A DNA stretch of 64,000 bases from Eretmocerus hayati (taxonomy: Eukaryota; Arthropoda; Insecta; Hymenoptera; Aphelinidae): positions 33,744,714-33,808,713 of the forward strand of contig CM056743.1 of assembly GCA_029851415.1 (NCBI GenBank), read 5' to 3'. The position numbers were made by a program, and so were the translations under genes. Shown here in pieces: positions 43,688 through 56,179 of the stretch (the first letter of the stretch is position 1; every line of letters begins with the position of its first letter). The notes below the pieces were generated by a model. That model did not search any database, was not told the DNA's origin, and was given only the letters and a program-made list of their open reading frames with translations.

Positions 43688-45877
43688 TACTCTCTCCGAA
43701 ACCATCAGTGGGAACTCACTGAACTTCAGTTAGTCTGGGTTCAACTCTAAATGAAGACTCCAGTGAGTAGGCCCGAAAATAAATGCCAAATAGGCCCGAA
43801 ACATAATGTACTATTAGGTCCCGAAGTCTTCCGTATGTTTTGAGGCAGCCTGGAAACCCTCTAAAAAACGCTAAAAATCGATGTTCCTTGTATTGAATCG
43901 CATTCTGACGCATCTCAATGAATCGTTCTGAAATTTTTTTGACATACTTTTGAAACATTAACATTTTGGAGGAGAGTGGTTTCATCTCGACAACTTTTAA
44001 TTCAAGCCCCGAAAAAAAATGTTGCAAATGAAGATCAATTTGTAACCCTGTTATCTGTAATTAAGACGTTAGTGAACCATCTCATCGTATTTGTCGGCTC
44101 ATTTTACGTCGGAAACCACTTTGAAATATATCATTTTAGGTGGTGGAAAGTGGTGACATAAATCAATTCCAAAGCAAATTTTTTTCATTAACTTGCCTCT
44201 CCTGCGCATGGGCGTTGATTTACGCTCCTAAAAGTATCTTTAATCGATAGCTGTAGTAATTTCCTTCGAAATGACCCCTTGCAAAGTCGATTTGATGCTA
44301 TTACATCTGAGATATGACTGGTGCAGAAAAGGGAAAAACCCAAGATATCAAATCCGTGAATCCGTACGTGCTTCAGTGGCCTTGAAAAATGCGAATTTTG
44401 GATTGGGCCCTTTCTATAACATGCGAACATGTGATTTTGATGTATTTTTTGATGTAGAAACCGAATATGCGATCAGTTTTGTTCCAAACCTTCAGGATTC
44501 CTCATCAGACTCATAAAACCGACTCGATAATGGATGCTCATCTTCAGACTTTTTACACTTATTTGAGATGAATTGTCGGTTTGGATGGATTGTGTACCAG
44601 ATACAATTATGTTCCCTGATGTATTCTGATCATCTAATGACAATATGGTGATGGTTTCGAAGCTCGAGGAAGCGCTGCTATCCTCATATAAGCTGGTCGA
44701 TATATTAGTTTCCTCGTTTGAAATTAAACAACAAAATCCAGCTCCAACAACAGAAATCTCACTCCTATCGCTTCCTCGAGCCTCAAAAACCACCGCGATC
44801 GTCTTCGGCTAGTCAGAATACATTAAGGAACAGAGTTGTATCTAGTACACAAATTATCCAAACCTCCCCATACACCGACAATTCATCTCAAATAGGTTTA
44901 AAAAGGATGAAGATCAGCATCCATTATCGAGTCGGTTTCATGAGTCTGGTGAGAAGTCCTGGAGGTTTGGAACAAAACTGACCGCGCATTCGGTTCCTAC
45001 GTCAAAAAATACATCAAAAACACATCTTCGCATGTTGGAAAGGACCCAATTCAAAATTCGCATTTTTCAAGGCCATTGAAGGAAGCGCGGATTCACGGAT
45101 TTGATACCTTGGGTTTTTCCGTTTTCTGCACCAGTCATAGTTCAGCTGTAATTGCATCAAATCGACTTTTGCAAGGGGTCATTTTGAAGGAAATTACACC
45201 AGCTATCGATTAAAGATACTTTCAGGAGCGTTGATCAACGTGCATGCGCAGGAGAGGCTAGTTTATGAAAAAAAATTTGCTGTGAAATTGATTTTTGACG
45301 TTTTTGACCACTTTCCACCACCAAAAATGATATACAAAATGTATTTCAAAGTGGTTGTCGACGTGAAATGAGCCGACAAATAGGATGAGATGGTTCACTA
45401 ACGTCTTAATTACAGATAACAGGGTTAAAAATTGATTTTCATTTTTCAACAATTTTTTTCGGGGCTTGAATCAAAAGTTGTCGAGATGAAACCACTCTCC
45501 TTCGAATTGTTAATGTTCCAAGAAAATGTCAAAAAAAATTCAGAACGATTCATCGAGATGCGTCAGAATCCGATTCGATACAAGGAACATCGATTTTTAG
45601 CGTTTTTTAGAGGGTTTCCATGGCTGCCCCAAAACATAGGGGTGACTTGGGGACCTAAAAACTATTGCTTTCCTCATAGTTTGGGGTTAGAAACTGGGGG
45701 AAATTACTTGAGCGGGCATACCTGACAAGGGCCGATTCACCATGCTTACCCGCCTTGTCCCTTTCAGTGCGACTTCAGTGGATACTCACTGAAACTACTC
45801 ACTGAAGTTTCCAGTCAGAGTTGATCCCAGACTAACTGGAGTTCAGTGAGTTCTCACTGATGGTTTCGGAGAGAGTA
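43688..45877. repeat. 2.2-kb foldback element with ~1-kb inverted arms
   Basis: Begins TACTCTCTCCGAAACCATCA and ends with the complement TGATGGTTTCGGAGAGAGTA. Complementarity continues inward through AACAGGGTTA/TAACCCTGTT-type blocks to a centre near 44720. The arms have diverged by substitutions and small indels, and the right arm holds extra sequence near 45640-45760. Each arm encodes, in opposite directions, the same short peptide (DNSSQI..., then SIHYRVGFMSL and GLEQN before a stop): 44793-44473 on the minus strand and 44718-44981 on the plus. No transposase seen. Confidence 0.85.
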
Positions 45878-46225
45878 AATACTCCCATAATACTATTGAC
45901 TCGACCCACAATGACATTTTTGAGATTCTTACATAATATCACCCATGAATTTTCCCTACAATGGTCATACAGAAATTCTTATCGTATCTGTATCTGACAT
46001 TATTAGTAATGGAGCTCCAATGTGAATATCTGTAAAAGCACGTTTTAATTTCATAAATATTTGCAATGAAACCGATTTCAAGAAGTCATAGCACTCAAAT
46101 CATCCTGTCACGATCGATTGAAAAAATTAGTTCCAAACAGTCTATGATCCCACACTTCATTAACTTTGTGCAATTGACTGTGATTGAAAGGTTGTGTAGA
46201 TATTCAGCTCCATTAATCCCAGATC
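45878..46225. other. Spacer upstream of the serine protease gene
   Basis: 348 bp, AT-rich, no gene or repeat recognised. Confidence 0.5.
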
Positions 46226-46268
46226 TATAAACCTTTATGAGTTGTGATTATAACGTTCTCGTCATAGT
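46226..46268 (+). promoter_or_regulatory. TATA box and initiator-like site of the serine protease gene
   Basis: TATAAA at 46226-46231 is followed by TCATAGT at 46262-46268. The presumed start A at 46264 is 38 bases from the first T of the TATA box, and the ATG lies 35 bases further on. Confidence 0.55.
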
Positions 46269-46298
46269 GTGCATTCGTCCTTTTTCGAAGAAAGTACA

Positions 46299-47645
46299 AT
46301 GATTCGGGTCATAATTTTTACTTTCGCGCTTACAACGATCTTGAGCAAAGATTGTACAGCGAAAGAAATAGTTCCGAACGAAGACTCCACACAATGGGAC
46401 TCGACAGCAGAAACTTCGACCGAAGAATATCCTCTAAATCTTGATATTTCTGGTAAAATTCTGGACATTGGATCACGTTTACATATCGATCATTGTCACT
46501 TTAAGGATATCATATTGTAATCATAAAGACGTCCAAGTTGAAAGTCTCACATATAGATAAGTGTCTTACAATGAAGATCATGAAAGACATATCTTGTTCA
46601 TTCTTCTCACATACTGTAGATAGGGTTGAATGTAAACACCGGGATGAATGTATGTTCACTCGATTATTTTTGAAATAGCTTCTGAATGGTATCGTCGGAG
46701 AATATATTCCACGAGCATTCATCTCAAAGATGAAATGAATAGCTTCAAATTCAGACCCAGCAGGATCTCATACCGTCAATCAGTACAAAACTATCACAAA
46801 AACAAAAATGGACACATTCATCCCAGTTTACGGTAGACATTTTTTCTACACCGTCGAGTATTTTTTATTGAAATTTACATACGTAGTTTTTGGACATTTT
46901 TGCGTATTTCATAACGAAAGTGTTCTGTCTCATTACAGATGGCGAAAATAATACAGAGACTATCCAAAGGTCACGCCGTAGCGATCCAGGTCTCCTAGTT
47001 CCTATCCAACAATTCCCATACATAGTTTCACTCTACGATTATGATGGTGATTACATGTGCGCTGGGACGATTCTCAAGGCTCGTTTGATCCTCACTGCTA
47101 ATCACTGTATTGCCCCATTCAAACCCTTCTCAATACGAGCTGGTAGCCGTGATCTCCAAAGCGGGGGTCAGAAAATCAAGGTAAAAGATGTCATCAGATA
47201 TCCCGGTGCAGATAAGGACGGCAAAGTGCAGCCACACGATATAGGCCTGGTTGTGCTCAGTGAATCAATCACGAATGCTCGCACAGTAACTTTAGTCGGC
47301 CCAAACGATCCTATTTACGAGGGAAGTGCTGTATTTTCAGTAGGGTGGGGAAAAAAATCATTCGGTGATCCTCGTTTATTATGGGCAAGTCCTGTACAAA
47401 TTTCTAAGATTAAGAATTGTGAAAAGCATTACAAAGGTAATTGGATATGTATTGATACAATTAAAACAGCCACGTGTGTAGGAGATTCCGGAGGCCCCAT
47501 TATATATGAAGGGAAACAGATAGGAATTGTTTCTCACAGTGCTGATATGACTAAATGTGGCTCAGGAATTCCAGCTGCTAACGTCAAAGTGAAGCAATAT
47601 CTCACATGGATCAACCAGTATGTCAAGAAGCGAGAATATGATTAA
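46299..47645 (+). CDS. Secreted chymotrypsin-fold serine protease with atypical activation site, two exons (286 aa)
   Basis: Exons 46299-46452 and 46939-47645 are joined across a 486-nt phase-1 intron (donor GTAAAA, acceptor CATTACAG). Residues 1-21 are a signal peptide. A propeptide rich in Thr/Glu ends in RSRR (62-65), a furin-type site. The protease domain has His107 (LTANHC), Asp152 (HDIGL) and Ser235 (CVGDSGGP). The three usual disulfide pairs are present. Two departures are notable. The usual IVGG start after cleavage is replaced by SDPG. The S1-pocket residue six before the active Ser is Ala and not the trypsin Asp, so trypsin-like specificity is unlikely. ATTAAA at 47659 may serve as poly(A) signal. 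Could be a venom, digestive or immune protease; sequence alone does not tell. Confidence 0.88.
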
Positions 47646-48779
47646 ATTTCACTATTTCATTAAAACTCGTCTGAAACTTCAGTGGTCAACTTAAGACCGA
47701 AGTATTGAAAGCCAGTGATCATCACTGGTGCTCTCTGCTCAGTTGCATCGAGCATGAATTCATGCCATCAAGAATTTGGGATTGTGATGTATGTGAAGTA
47801 ATGAAAAATTTGAATTTAAAAATCAAAAGTATCCAGGAAACATGTACGACTACTTTCTCAACCTATTTGAACGAGATATTTGTATCCCGCAGAGTAGATC
47901 ATTTAATATATGAGTGATAACAATGTGTTCCTTTTTCAGAACCATCAATATTCCAGTCGTATATCATTATATAGTAGATTGAGAAAATTTTCTCCGAAAG
48001 GTAACATCATGTAAGTCAAAAAATTGGTCATTTTTAGGCTGATTCTATTATACACTTTTCAAAAGTTTGCACCTGAGCCCATAAAGTAGTGAATTTCAAG
48101 AATCAGTCCGATTTTGCTGCGAAATTCTATTACAGTCATTGATAAGTTTTGTTCACTTTCTTCGCATCGAAGGTGACCGAGGGAAGAGAGGCAAAAAATG
48201 CCTCGAACTCAGTCTCACTGTAATACCCTTACTGTACACCTCGCAAAAAATGTGACAGAAGCATTCCAAATCCAATATCACGTAATCCTCAATTCAGATC
48301 GCTCCATAGTGATATTTTTCTCAACTAAGCCACATTCCGAAATGATCAAAACCCTCTACGAAAAACGTGGATATCAATTCTTACTTTTGTAATATGCTGA
48401 AAATCATCGTTATTGGATATAAGTGATTTTGAGTACAGCTCTCAGTGGTTTTCTTATCGAATCCAAATCACTGTATAATATTTTGCATACGGTTAAGACA
48501 ATGTAAAAACACATTTATCGACCGAGCGGTTACTTTTCTGAGCAAGTATTAGGAGCGCCACGATAAATTACCTTGTTATATACTGCGAGTAATGATTACA
48601 TCACGCCGAGCATCACGCTGAAATGACTCGCGTTTTTCATTAGTCGCGAAGAGATGCGTTTCTACAACCACATACCATTGACGCCATTTCATAGAATCAA
48701 CCGTATAGAAAAGTGAGCCCTGCCGGACTGTTATATCATGATTTGAACCTTGTATCCGACGAAAAGATTATTTTTGTTA
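47646..48779. other. Non-coding DNA downstream of the protease gene
   Basis: Two short + frames (47705-47917, and 48198-48392 starting MPRTQSHCNTLT) show no motif or splice links. I do not call them genes. A further exon of another gene cannot be excluded. Confidence 0.4.
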
Positions 48780-48990
48780 TTCTGTGCGCAAAAATGGCCG
48801 TTTAGACGCAAGTGTGCGTGTGCAAATGGCCCATTTGGGCACGGATTCTCATTTGCACAGTGCGCAAATGACTCATTTGCACACGGTAGTGCGCAAATAT
48901 CCATTTGCGCACTGCGTAAACGATGAAACAGTGTGCAAATGGGACGTTTACGCACAGTTTGCTTACCAAATTTGGATTGATGGTTGATCA
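48780..48990. repeat. Cluster of inverted GTGCGCAAAT/ATTTGCGCAC motifs
   Basis: Many copies of GTGCGCAAAT, its complement and near-variants (ATTTGCACA, GTGTGCAAATG). An 11-bp perfect stem with a 4-base loop lies at 48888-48913. Shares TGCGCAAAC/GATGAAAC words with the hairpin element at 49666-49832, so probably the same MITE family in scrambled form. Confidence 0.75.
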
Positions 48991-49236
48991 TCCTATACTC
49001 AATAGATATATTTGACTAGAGTGAGATTTGTAGATTTATGGCTGTAAATATGTAGAAAAATAACAAGAATCTGGATATGTTGAAAATCATGCCTAAATGC
49101 AAGTAGTACAAGCAAGTAAAGTAAAAACTGCTTCTGCAAAAGTTGTTTTTCCTGATGAATTAAAAAAATTTTTTCCAGTCAAGGGGGTGGGCAAAAGACT
49201 TTTTTCTTATATATTTTTCAAAATTTTTTTTCAGTC

Positions 49237-49310
49237 GGGGGGCTCCGCCCCCCGAACCCCTCGGCGGGGGCTTCGCCCCCTGCACCCCCACCAGGGGCTG
49301 CCGCCCCTGG
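49237..49310. repeat. Three consecutive GC-only hairpins
   Basis: Perfect stems GGGGGGC/GCCCCCC (49237-49253), GGGGGC/GCCCCC (49266-49280) and CCAGGGGC/GCCCCTGG (49291-49310), each with a 3-4-base loop and followed by an ACCCC word. This is a GC island in an otherwise AT-rich region, next to a long T tract. No gene. Confidence 0.85.
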
Positions 49311-49665
49311 ACCCCGCACTGCGCCCTTCTCCACGCCCTAACATCATCCCCGGTCAAAGGAGTGATTAACCGACATATTGTGGATATTCAATTTACTTTG
49401 GATAATACTAGACATTGTGAAACCATAATTATATTCAAAATATGGGTGTTTCAACGTGATGACGATAAGCTCTGTCCCGTTCAAAATAATACATGAAGTA
49501 TACGATTTAATGGATCTACGGATCAATTTCTCGTAATACTCAATATAACTAAAGAGAACAGAAATTAAGAGAATTCCTTCACCCCAGAGCAAAAAAATCC
49601 GCGACTTTTTTCTAGGGTTTTGGGCGAGTTACATTTTTGCTCACAGCAATAACAAAAAATATCGT
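49311..49665. other. Non-coding spacer between hairpin repeats
   Basis: No gene. The antisense frame 49344-49592 has no motif. Confidence 0.4.
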
Positions 49666-49832
49666 AAGCAACTCGGGTGCCGACATTTGCGCTCTCGTCC
49701 CTGCGCTCTCGTCCCTGCACACGGTTTCATCGTTTGCGCCGTGCGCAAACGATGAAACCGTGTGCAAACGGACCATTTGCACACTCGTTGCGGGGACTCG
49801 TGCGCAAATATCTGTTGGCACCCTTGTTGCTT
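49666..49832. mobile_element. Hairpin MITE with a 24-bp perfect central stem
   Basis: Outer ends TAAGCAACTCGGGTGCC and GGCACCCTTGTTGCTTA are inverted repeats. At the centre, 49716-49739 is the exact complement of 49743-49766 around a three-base loop (CGT). In between, ATTTGCGC/GCGCAAAT words pair less perfectly. The whole 167 bp could fold on itself. No coding capacity. Confidence 0.8.
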
Positions 49833-50869
49833 AATATACTATTATATCACTTTCTTTGTTCCACTCCACTTCACTGGAAAGACGTCTTCCTCACTCTACT
49901 TACAAACCGACCACTAACTGCGAATTCCCAACTGATGGAGTGGTAACTCAGAAATTCTTGGTGCAGAATCTGCTCTAATCTCTGCCTTTACCACTCTCTT
50001 TATATATTTTGGCTGGGATGTCTTACAAAACTACTCAAACATCTATTGTGTAATTCAACCTCCTATCCTTGACTCAGAAATTCTCATTGCAGGAAACTGC
50101 TTGAGTTTCTGTTTTCGTCACATGCGACGAGGGAATTTTCAATGTATCAAGTTCATTATTTTCATACTATTGTTTTCTCCTGAACTTGTCCCCAAATGAA
50201 GAGATGGACTACTGATATGATTTATTCATAATAAATTAATATGAAACGAGTAAATTGGCAAGCTAACTGGACTGTGAGTGGAAATAAACAACAAACTAAT
50301 TTCCTTTATGAACTTTCATATGAAATACTAGTAGCCTCTCAATTTCTCGCTGACTCTTATTCAATCTGGATACAGTATCCAGTGTTTTCCAAATGCCTCA
50401 TATATGATTTCGAGGAATGTGTTGGAACTGGCACGGGACCTCTTTTCCAAATTACATCCGTCAAAATTAATATGATTAGTTTGTAATAATCAGCCCATGA
50501 TTCTTTAACTTCAACAGCGTCAAAAACACTTCAATCTCCCAACTATACGAATTATAACGTAAAGATTAACATCAATTCCAAAATTTTTCCTGAGTGGAAA
50601 TAGAATTCCACGAGGAAATCCATGAAACCACTACCATGACAATTAAAAGCCGTACCATAAAGATGCAGTTTATTGAATTGGAAATATTCTATCCTCTCAG
50701 TGTACCCCGTCAGAGTTTGCATAACAGAGCTCGGCACATGAAGAGACTAACACACTGTCCAACTTGACCACCACACCAATGTGATACACCGTGTGACCCT
50801 TCCGAAATGGTGAAAAACTACCGAAAAATGGTTACTGGGGGTTTGCGTGAATACCTGGGATGTGTGATT
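49833..50869. other. Non-coding host DNA
   Basis: One 81-codon frame (50241-50486, starting MKRVNWQANWTVSGN) has no motif or clear splice partners. Nothing else seen. Confidence 0.4.
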
Positions 50870-51475
50870 GGCCTTATACACATACCCTGGGCTCTCGTGA
50901 GTTCGCAAAGTAACTTTTCAGAGAAATCGTCGTAGCTCAGCTCTAGTCAGTCAAAATTGAAGTCACCTTAACTTATTTGAAAGGTCTTGAAATCACCTTT
51001 CAAATGTAGCGATGTACACTTGACGGTAGTTGATTCTTTCCAAATAGGGGAACCAGTTCCTCACAGTTTCATCGCTCTCATGCGATACGGTAACTTGCGC
51101 GGCTCTCAGACAACCCTCTTACCATCTTTCTCTTCATCAACAAATAGGTTACATCTTCCTGCTAATGTGCAGATGTGATCTAAGTCGTAGCTTGAATCAT
51201 ATGAAAACAAGAGAGAAGATCAGAAGAGACAATATTTTGAGGTTAGAACTCCACATCGCCGCCATAGACAAAAATCGCCGCTCGGACCTCTCTCTCTTTC
51301 TCATGTGTCGAGAGATCGGGCGGAGCGCTGAATTCGCACGAGAGCGACGAAACTGTAAGGAACTGGTTACCCTATTCGGAAAGAATCAAATGTGTATGTT
51401 GAAAAATATTGAAGTGAGTCAAAACCATAGGAAAACGGCTCAAAGGGGGGAGGGGCGTGATGGGTACACTCACAT
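50870..51475. mobile_element. TA-flanked inverted-repeat transposon, degraded copy
   Basis: Ends TGGGTACACTCACAT before TA (51476-51477), and shares interior words (CTCTAGTCAGTCAAAATTGA, GAAAGGTCTTGA) with the end of the 59668 element. The left end is not recognisable, and foreign sequence (near 51012-51330) seems to be inserted. Confidence 0.5.
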
Positions 51476-54400
51476 TATTTGGAAATTCATTGAATTTAAC
51501 TCTATCGTATTTGGGATTATAATCTTGCGTAAATTATTATTGTATGATCTTTGTTTGCATGGTGCAGCTTTTAAACATCAAAATCTACAGCTAATGCTAT
51601 TAAAATAATGATCGGTATTCGTTGATATTCAAATTTATATATTCGTAATATTATCTCTTTCGATTAAAATTTGTTTTGCATCAATTGTGCTAAATTCAAG
51701 TTCTAGTTAAAAATAATCAGTTTATGAGTTAGATTAAATTCATAAAAAAAACTTTTGAAAATATTTCAAATGAAAACCTTGTTTGAGTTGAATAAAACCT
51801 CGATAAAACGAATGTCAATGACGGAACCAATAGAGTTACATCTCGCTATGCTCGAGTAATCAACGACTTCAGTAAATTCAGCACGCACAGGTGATTTCCC
51901 CATCATCTGCTTGATCAATTTTTTTCACCAAAACCTCCACAATCAGATTTGCTCAATGCAAATTTTTCCACCAACAGATAGGGCCAATCTAAAAGAAATC
52001 CAGGAATTCTAATCCAAAATTTACCATAAACCCTTCCTTCCCCACTCAAACCAGCGCGAAATCCAGATCAAAAAATCTACGATTAGTTCACTCTGCTCGA
52101 TATATCTATAGACACTACAACAAGCTTCAAGCCTTTATCTCATGTGCTTTCAAGCTCGATCTAATACCAATCTCGTATATGTATAAGTACTCCATGTCTG
52201 AGAACCCATCCGATCTCTGCATACGCATATGCCGACAAAATCTTTTACTCATGTAGATATATCTATATCTATATTCTACAATATCACCAAATATCCCAGA
52301 CTGGTAAATCCCTTTCAGACTATATATAGTATAGGCACGGCTTATCTCGCGTACGTCGGCATTCAATCGGCGCTAATAATAATCGGACAGATGGTCGTGA
52401 TGCCCATCATGCAGGGCGAGCCATCCATACCACCCCTCACTTGTTAAATACCCCTAAAACATGCGCAGGGGGTGGGGGGGGGGGGCTAGATAATGATGCC
52501 GTGCGATGTGAAAAAATATCTATGCTACGCAGCAGAAGGTGTGCGGGGGATTTTGATTTATCGAGTGTATCAGGATCTTTGGGCGAGAGTTGCACTGCTG
52601 TTGTATGCGTTGGTCGAACTTTAAATCGTTAATGATTTGAGATTCGTGGTCTCGGGATAAGGCTATTATGATCGGGGAATTTCATAGTTCTAGACACGTT
52701 GAAAATGTGCTGAATCGATAAGTATTGGAGGCAGAAAATATTTATCCGCGTGCATTTTTGGATTATAGGTATAGCAGATATTATTTTGAGGATATAAATT
52801 GTTCCGGACTGCCTCATTTGTGTCTCGATTGAGCACAATTTATGAAGATATGAAAAGCACATTTTTACCCGTAGTTAGAGTGAATTTTTCGAGCCAAAGT
52901 ATACACTGCTCACACGTTGCGACCGAAACAATAAAGATTCTGATTACCACCAGGTTCCGAATTCATTTCGCCGAGTCGCAACGATAAGACTCGCGATTTT
53001 GCATTTTTCAATTTTACATACTTGTGTTGGCTCAAGAAGTATCCCTAATTATAATCGATCACGGCGACTTACATTACTAAGGACATGAGCAACAAGCTAA
53101 ATAGGAGTTCACTTTATTCCCATTCCGACGTGCTTATACTAAAATGCGGTCGTTGTTGAGGTCGCTGTTATTCGTCCAACTGAAAATGAAAATGCGAAAA
53201 ATCTCCTTCGCAGCGACGATTTCAATCGACATTGAAAAGGTGATTATTTTGGAGATTAGTTTGAACGGAATTCTGCCAATCATCACCGAGTCAAATTTAA
53301 TGGATTGGGTGAAAAATTAATTGTTGGAGTATGTTCTCACGTGAATTGCTGATATTGATTATTTCAGGTCATGTAGAATTTGTATAGAGGGTCAAATGCC
53401 TCATAATCAGCATCGAAAAAGTCTATTTTTGTGAAAATTTGATTTCTCCATTGGATTTTCTCATTTTTTGCTTACGTAATTCGAACTCTGAACCTCAATA
53501 TCATAAAAAAAATGTTTCATTTCAAAATGCTAATATGAATTTGAAAAATTTTCATATCAAATCACACTTTCTTCAGATAAAACTTAAAAGTCCTCTACAA
53601 TAACCTCAACGATCATTGATCCTGTATATAATCCAATACATTCAAATATCGTATTCTGGCAAAAGTTCAAAACGTTGCAGACACATTGTTGCAACAATAC
53701 AAGTTTGGTGTATAACTCTCAAGTATAATCTACAATCGAGCCTCTTCATAAGTATATATGTAAGCACCCACTCCTTTTTTCTCGCCCAAACGAGCAATCG
53801 AGTATATACAGCGTTGCATTGCTTGAAAAGTTAGCCGAGCGTAATGTACTTACTTACATTACACTGGCCACATCAGACTCATACATATACTTATAAAACA
53901 GAGGTCTATATGAGCATGAATCGCCTCGGGGAACTCAAGAGGAGTGCATCTGTGCGTAATGCTCGGCGCATTTATATGAGCTCACGCGACCGCGACAATG
54001 TACAACATTGAAGTCACTTGATCATCGAATCAAATACGTCCATTGAATCGAGTGTACTCGCATATATGCGACCCACGAATTTGCACTATTTATGCATACG
54101 AATATCATGGGCACGATATGATTTTTCCGAGTTTTCGTTCTATGATCAGTATGTGTGGATATTATGGTCAATTCAATTAGTGTTCTTGCGTGGGCACAAA
54201 TTAAATATGAATATTATACGTGTGCGTTGTATATCACCAAGTGACAGATTTGTGCTCTTGCTAGTTTCGGTTTTCGATTGCAGACGGTCTTAGGATGTAT
54301 AACCGATTAGACTCGACTGAATTGCAATGTGAGCCGCATTCTTGTCGAGAACGCATCAATCACGTGCTATATGAATATTTCGACTCTAAATTACGTTTTT

Positions 54401-54736
54401 GTACAGTCTAAAAAAATCCAGACAGTTTTTGAGCATTAGAAAAACTTGTTGCCAAGAAAGCAGATCCATCATAGACAAAACTGAGACAGTTTCAACCTTT
54501 GCATGACATGAAATTGTTTTTGAACGTTCCAAACAGTTTTTCCAAAGTAAAATTATCAATTTAAGAATTTTACTCATTGCATTAGGATATGAGATTTTAA
54601 TTCAATCTCGCTAAGAGAGCTTGATTCACAAATATTCGAGTCTTTTTCAGACATATTTAAGATTTCTTTCCTCTCCAGTGATGGTTTCAAGACAAATTCT
54701 GGAAAAAGTATGGACCATTCCGGAACTTTCCGGCCA
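51476..54736. other. Non-coding host DNA
   Basis: No supported gene. A G-run (about 52469-52486) and TATATA clusters near 52240-52330 occur. Several frames of 60-90 codons (52127-52987, 53616-54293) overlap on both strands without motif. Confidence 0.4.
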
Positions 54737-55539
54737 GGACCGAGGAAGGATTTGTAAAAAATCCTAAGAAATTGTTTTCTCTTACATATTATATTAAAAT
54801 AGTCTAAAAGAAGTTTTTTTTAATTTTTTCGAAAACCTCCATGCATACGTCCTAGGGCCCTTGAAAGATCGAATAGGTCCATTTTATGCCACTTTTTATC
54901 CTAATTTGGAAAATAGTAGCTCCTACTAGACTCAACCTTTCCTGAACGCATTTTTTGTTGAGACGAGTACTTTTGAGGAAATAATTGTCCGGGACCGATA
55001 CTTGAGCCTAGCAACTTCTAGGAGCTATTTGCTGAGAGCAGATTCTAGCGGTTTAGTACCTGCTTCAAAGTGATGTAGCTGCTACGAAATATATCATGCT
55101 CGACTTTTAACAATAGTCAAATTGTAGATTTTGTTAAGACCTTTGAAGAGACTACAACTGAAAATCGACTACCATTCTTCCACTAGGCGATAGATTACTC
55201 TGAAGCAGGCCCAAAATGAGCTAAAATTCGCTTTCAGCAAATAGCTGCTAGAAGTTGCCAGGGTCAGTTATCGATTGTGGACAACTTTTTACTCGGTGAA
55301 CTAGTCTCAAGGAAGAAAATATGCCCAAGTACGTCCGGAAAGAATGAGTCTAGTCGGAGCTATGATTTTCTGAAAATAGGCAAAAGGGGATCTAAGTAGA
55401 CCTTTCATGGGCCTCGGCGCGAGGGCCCACGAAGGCCTTCAAAAAAAAATCCCAAAGATGATTATCTAGACTATTTCAACGTCGTACTAATAAGAATTGA
55501 TTTTCTTGCGATTTTTCTAGACCCATGACGACCCGGTCC
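54737..55539. repeat. ~0.8-kb foldback repeat
   Basis: The ends GGACCG and CGGTCC are mirrored. Inside, AAAATAGTCTA pairs with TAGACTATTT, and CTTCTAGGAGCTATTTGCTG pairs with CAGCAAATAGCTGCTAGAAG. CTAGGGCCCTTGAAAG near 54850 pairs with CTTTCATGGGCCTCGG near 55405. The centre is near 55140. Imperfect arms of about 370 bp; no gene. Confidence 0.7.
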
Positions 55540-56179
55540 GAAATGCCCCTCTAAAATATGCGATCAACTTTTCCATACTGTCTATGTCTTTTTCGGCATA
55601 CTTGTGCTGAAAGTGTCAAGTCCCAATTTTGGCATTTAAGTCTGTTGTACATTAAATTTTCAGGCCGAATACAGTTTTTCTTGACCTGAAAATGCGAACA
55701 AAATTGAGCAGGCTTACTATTAAGCGCAGCACAGTCAGGGATCGCACTCTCGCATTTAGGTGATCGAAAAACAGATAAATAATTTATTTCAGTGACCCAG
55801 AAATGAATTTGGTTTACAAGGAACACTTATAATTGAATCATAAGTTTTACACCAACTCATCGTGTACATTAAATCATTATTATTATGATAATTAAGCGCT
55901 TGTCTAAATCTTGTCCGTCCGGATGTCTCGGATCGTGGTGGCGGTGTGAGTATAGCAATGCTGGTGCTGATGGTGGGTCGGTGGGTCCGCAGGTCGGTGG
56001 GTCGGTGTTGGTGTTGCTGGTGTTGTTGGTTTTGTTGATCTTGCTCTGGTATTGCCGGTATTGCTGGTGATGGCTTTTGACTATTCCGTACGGATTAAGC
56101 CACTTGATTGATTTAATGGGCCGATCAGTCGATCTATGACCCAGTGAGTCAAAACTTCTCTTTTGGATGGATGATCTGT
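55540..56179. other. Non-coding DNA with GT-rich simple repeats
   Basis: GGTCGGTGGGTC and GTTGCTGGTGTTG-type repeats between about 55970 and 56070 keep a frame open (VLLVLLVLLILL) that I consider an artefact. No gene. Confidence 0.5.

Noticed and set aside
47705..48392. Two short frames after the serine protease
   Set aside because: No motif, no splice partner, and position in the 3' flank; could not be supported as genes.
49097..49369. 90-codon frame with a Pro/Arg-rich end
   Set aside because: The Pro-rich part is translation of GC hairpins.
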